Under the pieces are notes generated by a model. The model was not told where the DNA came from. It made no database searches and worked only from the letters and a program-made list of their open reading frames with translations. From Trichuris trichiura (taxonomy: Eukaryota > Nematoda > Enoplea > Trichinellida > Trichuridae), in the NCBI GenBank assembly GCA_037903355.1, contig JBAJFE010000005.1, forward strand, positions 2,108,001 to 2,172,000: DNA of 64,000 nt, read 5' to 3'. The translations under genes were made by a program, and so were the position numbers. Within the stretch, counting starts at the first letter, position 1. Every line of letters starts with the position of its first letter. Below are positions 11,830 through 22,674 of this stretch, piece by piece.

Positions 11830-14790
11830 AAACCGTTATTGTATGCCTTGGGCGCGCAGGGACGAAGTAGTTTACGTAGCGAGTATTATGTTCCTGTGCT
11901 TATGGAGAGCAAGATTCGGATTTTTCGCGGATCCCTTGAGCAACGGGAGGCTGGAAATATGAAAAAATTATCTTTTTTATTCTTCATACAGTAATTGAAG
12001 GAAAAGCAGGTAGAAATATTTTCAAAAACCATCGCCAGCCGTCCGATGCGCGCCGGAGAAGTACTTTATCTCCGAGACGGCTACAGGAGAGCTAAGATGT
12101 TTCTCCTGAATGGGAAACGAAAGGCCCAGCGACAACGGTGTGCTTTTCAGAGCGATCGCTTTCCCTTTCGATGCGATAGGGAAAGTAGCGCCAGAAACAT
12201 AATCCTGCAATGTTCTAGCTTTTAGACAGCTGTGTTGGTTCCTGTACGAGTCCCCGACGCCATTATATTTCTTGATGGCCGTGATCGTCTAAAGTTGCTC
12301 TTCTAAAGCCTGCAGGCACATAGAAGACGTAGTTTAACTGGTGAATAGTATGCGCCTATAGCTATGCAGAGCCAAATTCCTAGTTTTCAGAGGTTGAGTA
12401 AGAAACGGAAAGCCGAAAATATGAAAAACTTGTCTTTCTACATTTTTCGTACAGTTGATGAACGAAAAGCAGGTAGCCGTAGTTTCAAAAATACTTACAG
12501 GCCGTCCCCTGCGCGTTGGAGAAGTCTTTTGTCGGCGGGACGGCTACAGTGGATCTGTAATGATCCTGCGGAGTGGGAACGGAAGTGCCGACCGGTAACG
12601 AGGCTGTTTTTCTGCGCGATCGTTTCATTTGAAACCAAACAGAGAGCAGCGGCCAGAAAAGTATTCCTGCATCATTCCTTTTTCTAAATAGCTACGTTGG
12701 GTCGCGTAAGAATTTTGGAAGCTATATATTTTGTTTGTTCCCGCGGCGGTGTTCGACGAAAGCTGCTCTTGTATACTATATATTCAGCGCGCATGGAGGA
12801 AGTACTTTAACGAGCGAGTAATATGCCCCTAAACTTATGGAGAGCAATGTTGAGATTTTTCGTCGCTCGTTTGGACAAACCGTTGCCGAGAATAAGAATT
12901 CTTTTTTTACATTCTTCGCACAGTAGCTGAACGAAACGCAGGTAACAATATTTTCAACAATACTCGCAGAATGTCCGCTGAGCGCCGGATAACTCTTTCG
13001 TGCGTGAAAGGACAGTAGAAGCGCTGTGATGCTCCTGCGGAGTGAGAACGGAAGCACCGAGGGTAACTCTGTTTTTGCTCGCGATTCCATCATCCGAACC
13101 GAAATGGAAAGTGGCTGCAGAAACCAAATCCTGCACCGTACTAGCTTTTATACAGCCATGTTGAGTCGCGTACGAATTTTAGAAGCTGTTAGACCTCCTG
13201 ATGGCGGTGTTTGACTGAAGTCGTTCTTCTATGCCCTGGGGGCACGTTAATGAAGTAGTTTAACTGCCGAATATTATGCGCGTATACCAACGCAGAGCCA
13301 TATTCCTGTTTTTTGGAGCTCGTTCGTGCAACGGGAGACCAGAAACATGAAAGCGTGTCTTTTTCCATTCTTCGTACAGTAGATGAACGAAAAGCAGGTA
13401 CCAGTATTTTCAAATATCCTAATTAGGCGTCGCATGCGCGGCGGAAAAGGTTTTTGTGAGGGAGAGGGTTGTAGTAGCGCTGTAGCTTTCTTGTGGAGTG
13501 GGATTTGATACGCGGACCGATAGGGAGCCTGTTCTTCTGCGCGATGGCTTCATTTGAAACGAAATCGAAAGGAGTGCTCAAAAACGTGTTCGGTGCATCC
13601 TCCTTGCTGTTATATGGATGCTCTGGGTCGGATAGAGACTTTGGAAGCCGTAAGTTTCGTTTGTCGCGGTGTTCGATGAAAGGCGCTCTTCTATACACTT
13701 GCCGCGCATGGATGAAGAACTTAACGTAGCGAGTATTATGTTCCTATACTGATGCAGAGCAGCATTCGGATTTTTTGAGCCACGGGAGGCTAGAAATAAG
13801 AAAAATTACGTTCTTCATACAGTAGATGAACGTAAAGCAGGTAAAACATTTTTCAAAAATACTCATAGGCCTTCCTTTGCGCGCCCGACTAGTGTTTTGT
13901 GTGCGAGAGCGCTTTAGTAGCGCAGTATCGGTTCTCTGTTATGGGAACGGAAACGCCGAACTATAATAAGCCCGTTTTTCTGCGCGATGGCTTCATTTGA
14001 ATCCATATTTAACGCAGCCGGCATAAACGTATTCCTGCATTATTCTGGTTTCTGGAAGCTATAGGTTTTGGTTGTGGCGGTGTTCGACCAAAACCGCTCT
14101 TGTGTAGCCTGGGCGCGCACGGACAAAGTAGTTGAAGTAGCGGATATCATAGCCCCATACTTATAGAGAGCATAGTTCGGATTTTTCCGAAATCCTTTGA
14201 GCTACGGGATGCTGTAGATATGAAAAAATTCTGTTTTAACATTTTTCGTACAGTAGGTTACCGATAAGAAGGGAGTAGTGTTTTCGAAAATAGTCACTAG
14301 CCGGGTAACGCTCGCAGGAGAACGCTTTTACTTTCCAGACTGCTACAGAAGCTCCAAACCGCTTCTGCGAAAAAGATAAGGAAAGGCCGAGCGAGAACGA
14401 AGCAGTTTTTTCCGCCATCGCTTCATCCGAAACGAAATGGAAAGTTGCGGGCACAATCGTATTCCTTAATGCAGATGGCTCTGCTGCCCCGCCATGGAGC
14501 TTTGGAATCTGCAGATTGTCTTGATTGTGGTGTTCCAATGGAGCCGCACTTGTATATTCTGAGGTGCGCATGCAAGAACTTTTAACTAGCTGATATAGTG
14601 CCCCCATACTTACGGTTAGCGTCATTCCGATTTTTCAGTGCTCGTACGAGCAACGGACAGCTGGAAACATGATAAAATGCTAGTTTTTGGATACGTGGTA
14701 CAGTAGGTAAAGGAAAAGCAGGTACCACTAATTTCAAAAATACTGATGAGGCCTCCGGAGCGCGTGGACTAGTTTTTGTTCTGCGAGAAG
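11830..14790. repeat. Diverged tandem satellite, about seven units of ~450 bp
   Basis: The landmark GAAAAGCAGGTA (or variants) followed by a TTTCAAAA-type motif recurs at about 12000, 12464, 12935, 13387, 13830, 14262 and 14711. The spacings are 432-471 bp. A second landmark (GTAGCGAGTATTATG-like) recurs at about 11870, 12330, 12810, 13250, 13730, 14130 and 14590 in the same phase. Alternate units resemble each other: units at ~12.3 and ~13.25 kb share GCAGAGCCA, while those at ~11.9 and ~12.8 kb share TTATGGAGAGCA, giving a two-unit higher-order structure. Units carry numerous substitutions and small indels, so the array is old. Short open frames inside it have no protein similarity. Confidence 0.85.
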
Positions 14791-15289
14791 GCTTCCGGAG
14801 GTTGCGTAAAACCGTTTCGCGTCACAAAAAGGTGCGCCAAACATACACGTAACGCCTTTTCACTTTTTGCGTCAAAAGAAGGCACGGCAAACTGAGACGT
14901 CATATTTTAACTCTGCGTAAATTTGTTTCATTTAGAAAAAAGGTGTGTTTAGCTTAACTAGAAAGGGTGTATGTTGACTGTAGATGAATGTAAGATTTGC
15001 GTGAAACGAAGGCGAGTCAGTCTGACTTGAAAGGCTATTTCGTCGTCGTCGGGATAATGTTATGTATTTGCAGTTAAATGTGAAAAGTAACGCATGTAAA
15101 CGGTACGTCGCGGATTAATTATAGAAGAGAATAATTGATTTGTTGCACATTTAGATTTGAAGAAATTGTTTTCAGAAGTGTGGGTATTGCGAATTGTTTT
15201 CCAGTTTCAAAAGCGGTCATCGTTTAAGCTCTTTTTAAATTGGTTGAGCTTGGCAGGGTATAAAAGGTAGGAGTATAGAAGCAAACAGT

Positions 15290-15550
15290 TAAAGCGATGG
15301 AAGAAGAAAGCCTTAGAAACCAGGATTATGCAAAAGACGGAAAGGAAGCCCAGAAGACACCATGAGAAAGATAAGAAAGAAGAATAGAACAAATGAAACG
15401 ACGAAAAAGTATTAAACAAGAAAGAAAGGAATAAGGTAGAAAAATGCGAAGGAAGAGAAAGAGAAAGAAGGAACAAAAGCTAAGAAAGAAAAGAGAAAAG
15501 TTCGTGAGGGAAGAGGAAGGAAGAAAACGGTAGAAAAGAAGGAAGAAAAG
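15290..15550. repeat. Polypurine tract (GAAA/GGAAG-rich)
   Basis: About 260 bp are almost entirely A and G on the plus strand, with imperfect GAAA and AAGGAA units. Open frames on the opposite strand translate to Ser/Phe/Leu-rich low-complexity sequence and are compositional artefacts. Confidence 0.8.
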
Positions 15551-15560
15551 ATTATTGAAG

Positions 15561-17130
15561 ACAATTTTGTGCCATTATAGAGCACACCACACTACATACA
15601 AAATTCGACGGGTTTAAACAGAGTTTAAACGATGGCCAAATCAGAAACTGGAAAATAATTGACATTTCAACAAACTTTCACCAGTTAATTCCCACCTACA
15701 ATGGATAGTTGCGAATAGAAATCCTTTACGATAAAAACTCTTAAACCGTGATTTTCTTTTATTGTGAACATAACGTTTATGTAAAAGCACAACCTATATT
15801 CAGAGATGTAATTATTGTTCCTAATATTTTCTTATTAAGTTGAGATTCAAGGTTTATCGCACCCTGTCGAAGGTCCTTTGAATCAGCGTTAATGACGAGC
15901 AACAATCCGCCCTGAAAGCTCTGCTTGGTAAGAAAACATGAGAAAACAATACGTCGTATCTTCTCGTATAGTGCAATAATGGAGTAATACTCGCAGTTAT
16001 TTGGAAGTGTTTCATGTGTAATGTAGGTTGCCCGGAATAACCAGCCTAAATTTGTTTTTTTTCAATTACGATTGATAATTGCCCATGAAACGGACCGCTC
16101 ACAAAATCTACTGCAGCTTTGTCATTCACATGCCTAGGGATAATAAGTGACGTATACCCAACATGAAAACGGAAACACCCGTGAAACCGAATGATTCAGT
16201 TCCCCATTAAAGACGGAACATCAAAAAGTAAATTTGCTTTAGGAGCAAAGCCTCTTTGAGTTCTTTTATCAGTTGCTATGGATTTTAACGTTGTAAATGC
16301 TGTATGAATTGCAATCAGTCTCTATTCATCACACTTTTTAAGAGTAAATTTGAAATACTGTAGATTCTAATTGACGGGAAAGAGTACCATTTTTTTCTTT
16401 TTCTCGATAAACTTATTCTTCTTTTACTTTTCCTATGGCTTACTAAAAAAATTACACAACTTTTAAGTGAACGTTATCAGACTAAGCATTTAGGAATTCA
16501 TTAAAATCATATCTTTTAAAGAATAATCATATTTCAAGAAGTTCTTTGCTCCCAATGTTTATACAATCAGAGTAAATATCATTCTAACTGAGTAAATACG
16601 ATCGTTCTTCAAGGTCAACGAAATAGGTTATCAGTTCATTATATCAGCTAGAGGGAAGAAATTGTTTGAGCATTTGTTTGCTTTAATCGTATAGTAGTCA
16701 GTGCTGATGTTTGCACTTGTAAGACGTAGTTTAACCTCTTACACGCTGAAACGATAAAATTCTATACTTGCAAGCAATGTGTCAATAGTAAGTGGGTTAT
16801 TGAAACGACCTTTTATCAGGTCAATCAGTGATTTGCATACCACTAAAGTATTGTGGCCGAGACTCAGACGCTCAAAATCAGTGTTCGCTCGTTCCGACTT
16901 GCAGAGCAGTTGCTCCTATGCGACTACTGCTGAACGCTGCTCGTTCATTCCAGTGGTAAATGCTGCCGGTTGGAGGATCCGTTTGGAAAAGACGAATCGC
17001 TGGACAGGACGGCAGAATGACGGTGCCATATGGAAATGATCGACAGAAATGAAGAATTCTTCAAAAGATGGTGAGTCTTTTAGTCTTAAACACCTTTCAT
17101 GTTTTCAATTTTTAGAATCTCGCTGACGGC
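15561..17130. other. Gene-free stretch before the Lys-rich segment
   Basis: Nothing supportable was found. An open frame at 16779-17039 lies just upstream of an intron-like GTGAGT...TTTTTAG segment (about 17069-17114) and may be an exon of the same decayed gene as the Lys-rich segment. No frame joins cleanly and no family is recognised. Confidence 0.35.
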
Positions 17131-17145
17131 TAATTAAAAGGAAAT

Positions 17146-17403
17146 GACCATTCGAAATTGGTGAAAAGAGAGCAGAAAAAATTGTCCAAACAGCAGATCG
17201 TAAACTCGACCAAAAAAGAGGACGAAAAAAAGGAAAGGACGACAGCACAAAACGGGACAATTTCAAACCGAGAGGACCATTCGAAATTCGTGAAGAGGAT
17301 CGAGCAGAAAAAATTTTCCGGACAGCCAGTCGTCTAATCGACCAAAAAAGAGGAAGAAAAAAAGGAAAGGACGAGCAGTCAAAACTGGACAACAATTTCA
17401 AAA
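17146..17403. repeat. 129-bp tandem duplication
   Basis: GACCATTCGAAATT begins one copy at 17146 and another at 17275. Similarity continues through GAGCAGAAAAAATT and the CGACCAAAAAAGAGGA segments. The 129-bp period is exactly 43 codons. Copies differ by scattered substitutions and small compensating indels. Confidence 0.85.
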
Positions 17404-17562
17404 CGGAGGACGAGTCAAAGACGCTTGACAGTTTAATTGCACTATTTTTTGAAGTAAGAAATTTGTCGTTTTTTGCTTATGTTGATTTTTGCAATATTTT
17501 AGGTCGAAAAAAGAAAACAGCTGAAGAAACACGATATTTTGCGTCGCTATTTGTCCGTCTGA
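17148..17562 (+). pseudogene. Lys/Glu-rich coding-like segment with a 43-residue tandem duplication, possibly decayed
   Basis: One plus frame is open from 17148 to 17453, then joins across a 49-bp intron-like gap (GTAAG at 17454, TTTTAG ending 17502) to a second segment at 17503-17562 ending in TGA, about 121 codons in all. The first part contains two 43-codon copies of a Lys/Arg-rich unit containing DQKRGRKKGKD, and both stay open in the same frame. The tail reads ...LDSLIALFFE then VEKRKQLKKHDILRRY. The frame begins right after an in-frame TGA (17145-17147), has no ATG, and no upstream acceptor joins it, so it looks like a truncated or decayed gene 3' end. An alternative frame is open through copy one but stops in copy two. 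The family is not recognised. A purine-rich tandem duplication that happens to be open is the alternative explanation. Confidence 0.3.
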
Positions 17563-18399
17563 TCAATCCGTCAAAATGTCAAACGACCAAATATTGTCAT
17601 ACCTGTGGCAGAGAGGACTCGCTCGTTTGGTATTGTCTGTCTTCTGCTGACGTCAACTGGCAATATAATTTTTAGATTCGAGCGATGTCCGTCTGTTTCG
17701 GAAGTGCATTTCAAAGACGAAGAAAATTTTGCGGACAAGAAGTCTACTGGTCTTCAACTTCAGCATATATCATCGCTGAGATTTTTCTCAGCAACTCATT
17801 TCATTCCTTCATCTTCTCTAACGGAGCAGATCATATCCTGGTGTTGGGTATGAATCTCTCTGTTTTATGATGTGATTTTTTCACATCGCGAATTTTTTGT
17901 CATACTTCGGTCTTCAGCATCGTCTCCTGTTCGAAGACATGGTCTGGAATCATCTTATGGATCGCGCTCTCAGCTGATCGCGTCTCGTGATCATCATTCT
18001 CTCATCTCGTCTCATATCTTCTCTCCTCTGAGCAGATGAGCTGTTTCTCTCATCATGTTCAGTTCTTTTCACTCAGTCTTTCATTCTCAGTCTCTCTCTC
18101 CTGGTTCATTTTCTGGGAGGGGGGTTGTCTTCGGCCAGGTTCTTTCGGTCCGATTGGTGGATCCGATTCCTGGTATTAGCACGGATCGGGAATCCGCTCC
18201 TGTATTCGAGTGTATTATGCCGGCGTCCGGCCGGTTTTTTAAGTCTTTGTTTACTTAGTGGTTTTTTTGAGCAACCTTCTTCCCCCTGGTGTGATTTTTT
18301 TGATCACGTGGTTCCTTCCCCATTACCACGTTTCGAGTGACATTTCGAGTGACAGCCTCTCATGCGGTTATTTCTGAGATGGATGGATGAGTCATATCC
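17563..18399. other. No clear gene; isolated intron-like signals
   Basis: Two overlapping plus frames around 17605-17870 and a GTATTG...TTTTTAG gap at about 17628-17675 hint at an exon. No family is recognised and the frames cannot be ordered. The rest is T-rich and unassigned. Confidence 0.3.
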
Positions 18400-18925
18400 C
18401 CTCATGCGATCATTCTGACATGCAAATTTTGGGAGTACCCCCTCATGCACTGATTTTGACATGCATTTTTGGGGGTACTCCCCTCATGCAGTGATTTTGA
18501 CATGCAGATTAGAGTATTTCCCCCATGCGATGATTTTGACATGCAATTTTGAGGGTACCCTCCGCATGCGATGACTTTTTGAACATGCAATTTTGAGGGT
18601 ACCCTCCGCATGCGATGATTTTGACATGCAATTTTGAGGGTACCCCCTCATGCGATGATTTTGACATGCAATTTTGAGGGTATATGCGATGATTCTGACC
18701 GGTTTTGAGGGTACCCTCCGCATGCGATGATTTTGACATGCAATTTTGACGATATCCCCTCATGCTGTGATTCTGACATGCGGTTTTGAGAGTACCCTCC
18801 GCATGCGATTATTTTGACATGATGTAGAAGGGGTACTCTCGCATGCGATGACTTTGACAAGCGGTTCGAGAGTACCCCTTGATGCAATGACTTCGACATG
18901 CACTTTTCAGTGATCTCCAGCATGC
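18400..18925. repeat. 41-bp minisatellite, about 13 units
   Basis: The unit core is GCGATGATTTTGACATGC followed by AATTTTGAGGGTACC and CTCCGCAT or CCCTCAT. Units in the middle (about 18530-18660) are nearly identical, and copies decay toward both ends. Truncated units occur near 18680. Because 41 is not a multiple of three, each reading frame cycles through all three frames of the unit. This explains why long open frames occur in all three minus frames and repeat the same peptide; they are not genes. Confidence 0.93.
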
Positions 18926-21900
18926 AATGTGTTGGATGCTACTATTTGTGTGACATCCTCATGATATGATTTTATGGACTTGCACAGTGACTCCTTTTCA
19001 TGCAATGACTATGTTAGCGATGACAATTTTCTCGCTGGATTATCATACTGTCAGCATGGTCCTTTCATGCAAGAATATTTACGCTTCTAGGAGATATACC
19101 CTCTACGTGAAGGCAACATGCCAGTGCCAGAACATCCATCAGCACAGGGGTTATACACTCCATGCCAATCTAACATGTATGCTTCAATTCCAATCATACA
19201 TCTAGGAATCATGCCCACTACTAGACCGCTGTACGTTATAGGACTCCATTAGATATTTTAGACCCATGGGAGCGACATTCATACTTCGCGTGCAGGTATA
19301 TAGGTACCAGAGGAACGGTATGGCTCCACGGGTTACAAGCAAGTGGTACAACTCCTAATCTCAGGTGTTGTACCTTTTAAGAATAGGCAACATGCGGTCC
19401 ATTTCCATCAGAGAAGGTACGGTATAGTATCCCCATTTCAGAGCAAAATATGTTTCATGAAGGTCCATTGGTCAGTGTGAGGATGACAGAAGGTGCCAAA
19501 ATTGGTGTGGATGTCTTGTGGTTTTAAACTTTCTTTTCTTTTCAACTGCTCTGTACATTTCAAGTCCGTCGCATGTTGTCTTGTCGCGCTTGTCGTTGAT
19601 CTTGAGGCTTTCTTGTTGTCTTTGTTACAGTAGTCCTTCCATTTTTGTGCTTGTCGCTGCTGCTTTCTTCCGCTAGCATTGCGTAATCTTGCTTGAGCTC
19701 TTCAATTCCCATTGAATTGTTTTTTAACTTTTCAATTCGTGACTTCCATTTGCTTCTTTCGACACACCTTGCACTTTCTCAAAATAATCTCTGCTGCTCA
19801 CAATTGGCCAACCGAGTTTGCATACAGTTCACATATTTTTTGTCATCACCTTCGCTCCGACTGTGAGAAATGGGCGGACATTTTCCGACTTTGCTTTCCT
19901 TGTAATCGCGTCCGTGACAAACGATTTGCGGATTGTGTCTTTGTGAACATATAACACCATTTGTTAACCATTGCAGATAATTTTAGCCATTGTAAACTTC
20001 GCAACTTCTACACCGTACCTCCTCTAACGAAAACCTACAAGCCCATAACCAGAATCCAACGGTCAAACGTGAGAACAATACTATCCCATATATTTAAAAT
20101 TATATACGAGCACAACGCGACACAATTAAACCTATATCATGCCATGATGTAATAGATGAGGATGTCACACAAATAGATATATGAGATCACTGTCATGCAA
20201 TTAATCCATGTGTGAGACTTCAATGTTATTAACACACCCCGCATGCAAACATCAATTCTTACCAATGGAACAGAATGTCGTGTAGTTCTTCTTATAGGTT
20301 CTGACTTCTGGCTGAAACTGAATGCCCTACCAACGTATGGATGGGCGGTTATTAGTTCAAAACGAGACAAAACTTTGCCAAGTCATCGAGAACAATCCGC
20401 ACTGCTTTGGGTAGATTTTACTTTGGCATTTCACCCGAAGGACCTCCCAACAATTCTTTATTTCATTATCCAATTCAGCATGCAAAACATAGAATGCAAT
20501 AGTATCACAATGAAATACACTACAACAACTGCAATGTTGTTTTAGCCTAAAAATAATTCATTATCTATCCGTGCAACAAAAGCAATTTTTTTGTAACAAG
20601 GTAAAAGACAGCTTACCGCAAACTATGCCTTTATCACATCCAATATATGTGAGCAGTAGAAATGCCAAACTTGTCTCAGCTGACGATCAGTCTTTTTCAA
20701 ATGGTACCTACCAAATCATCGTCAACTGATTCATTTCTTTGTGTCCATTGTGGTAAATTCTAACACCTTGAATTCATGCTAGATTTTATCAGCTTTTTAC
20801 TCATCGCTTCCTTTGCCATCAGCAATTTCCGTTCACTTTCTCTAAAACGTCAGTTTGTCAACTTTAATTCACCATGACAGAACTAATTAACTTATATACT
20901 TACCAATGTAGAAGGACTATGACAATGATGATCATACCAATGATATACCACTGTCCATATGATATTACTAATCACAGTTTCAAGACGACCTAATATTATG
21001 CAAATCAGCAGCAGCTACTAACGGCCGTTATCTGACCTATGATGTAACAAAGATAAGGCAAAACGCTTACTTTAGCCTGGTCAATGAACGATTTGACCTG
21101 ATTTTCCTGTTTACATTCCATCCGAGTAGCTTCTTCGATGCAAACTAATAGACTTCTTTGGTCTATTACTTTTCCTTTCTGTTTGAACAGCGAATTGACC
21201 TGTTTTCATTGTTTACAAATGTTCGCTTCAGTTCCCTCCGGCAAGATTATCTGAAACTTTACTTTTAGCTTACTCAAAACGAAAAAATTTTTCATTCTTA
21301 CCTTTTATGATGCGTCATTTTTCCATTTGCATTTGTTTCCAATCCTGAAATACACTTACTACACAATATGAACGTTTCTTACCAAATCCATTTAGGAGGA
21401 AGCAATTTCTTTTTAACATGTTGTGACCATTCCTTCGTTTCATAATGCTAAACTGAAACAATAACGTTTCAAATTTATCGTTCATACCTATTCGTTTCTT
21501 TTTGACTTCTTTTCGCTATCCATTTAGTTATTCTGGCGTATGCGAGAGCAACAAACACTTCACCTGCAAATGAAATTTTTTAAATTCAACTTACCTTGTC
21601 TACAACAATTGCTAGACAGGCCAATGTCTCAAAATGTCGGCTGCTGTTAACCTGAAAGCGACTATTAAATTTCATTTGCATTAGAGTCAAACGTAAAGAG
21701 CTCAAGGTTTTTCCGGCTGCAAATGCATTTTGCCGTCAACCTTTACTCTTTTTCCGGATATGCGACCGGCTGAGAGATCACACTTTTATAGAACAATTCA
21801 AATTTTTTATTTTCAACAAATTGCACTTTCGAACAAAGGGAAAAGCGAAACTTTTGAGGGAAATCAATTCAGAAGGGAGCAAACGAAAATACGACAACGG

Positions 21901-22320
21901 TATAATACTTCGATACGACAACACAAGTATTCTCAATCTCAAACCCACTATCATTTTCTCTCCTACCCGACATATATGAATCTCAGAGGGAGCTCAGAAG
22001 GAAAAACTGAATGGATACCACAAGCTGAAACCTCTCCCGCGCAAACTCACTTACTGCCTTACCTATTTTCCCGTCAAGAAGCTGTCACCCTTCAAGACCC
22101 TACGCTGTTCAGCTCCAGGGTCATTTTCGCGCACACAGACCGGAACAGAACAGCAATTCCTACCACATCCCGCTACTTATTCCCACTACCTTGTTTACTA
22201 CATGGGGGGTTCGTCGCCGCGGTCTTTGCACTCAGTTCAGTGTCCACTGTCCAGCGCCCATTGACTATCGTCCGCTTTCCAGGTCCACTGTTCCTACTTC
22301 TCACACTGGGGACGCACGGC
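18926..22320. other. Gene-free stretch between the two minisatellites
   Basis: It contains CATGC-rich decayed repeat sequence up to about 19.2 kb, then AT-rich DNA with no recognised coding exon. A plus open frame from about 21.77 kb into the 21-bp repeat is long (about 260 codons) but has no recognised domain. Confidence 0.45.
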
Positions 22321-22324
22321 AGTC

Positions 22325-22560
22325 GACATGCGTCAGACGGCACTCGACATGCTACTCACGGCATACTACATGCTACTTACGACACACTACATGCTACTCA
22401 CGACATACTACATGCGACTCACGACATGCGACATGCGACTCACGACACACGACATGCGACTCACGACACACGACATGCGACAGACGACACACGACATGCG
22501 ACAGACGACACACGACATGCGACTGTCACATGTGACATGCGGCACATGTGACAAATGACA
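22325..22560. repeat. 21-bp minisatellite (CGACATGCGACTCACGACACA-type unit)
   Basis: About ten units of 21 bp, based on CGACATGCGACTCACGACA, with CAGACGA variants toward the right end and a decayed tail of CATGTGACA. The 21-bp period equals seven codons, so frames on both strands stay open through it. A plus frame translates as repeated HATHDTR, and this explains the end of the long open frame that runs into it. Confidence 0.92.
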
Positions 22561-22629
22561 AGCGTGACATGTGACATGCAGATGATGCAATATTGTCGTT
22601 GTTTACTAATCTCAACGGATAGCGCCTCA

Positions 22630-22674
22630 CCCCCGCCACCCCCCTTTTTTTTTTTTTTGGGGGGGGCGGGGGGG
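22630..22674. repeat. C-rich / poly-T / G-rich homopolymer block
   Basis: A C-rich run (22630-22644), 14 T (22645-22658) and a G-rich run (22659-22674). The C and G arms are close to reverse complements with the T run as a loop, and either strand could form G-quadruplexes. Homopolymer lengths here are likely to be unreliable. Confidence 0.9.

Noticed and set aside
18402..18923. Four overlapping minus-strand frames with repeated Cys/His peptides
   Set aside because: They are frame rotations of the 41-bp minisatellite; no conserved protein unit, start context or splice structure.
18400..22560. Tandem arrays considered as CRISPR
   Set aside because: Units are contiguous without unique spacers, and the window is eukaryotic.
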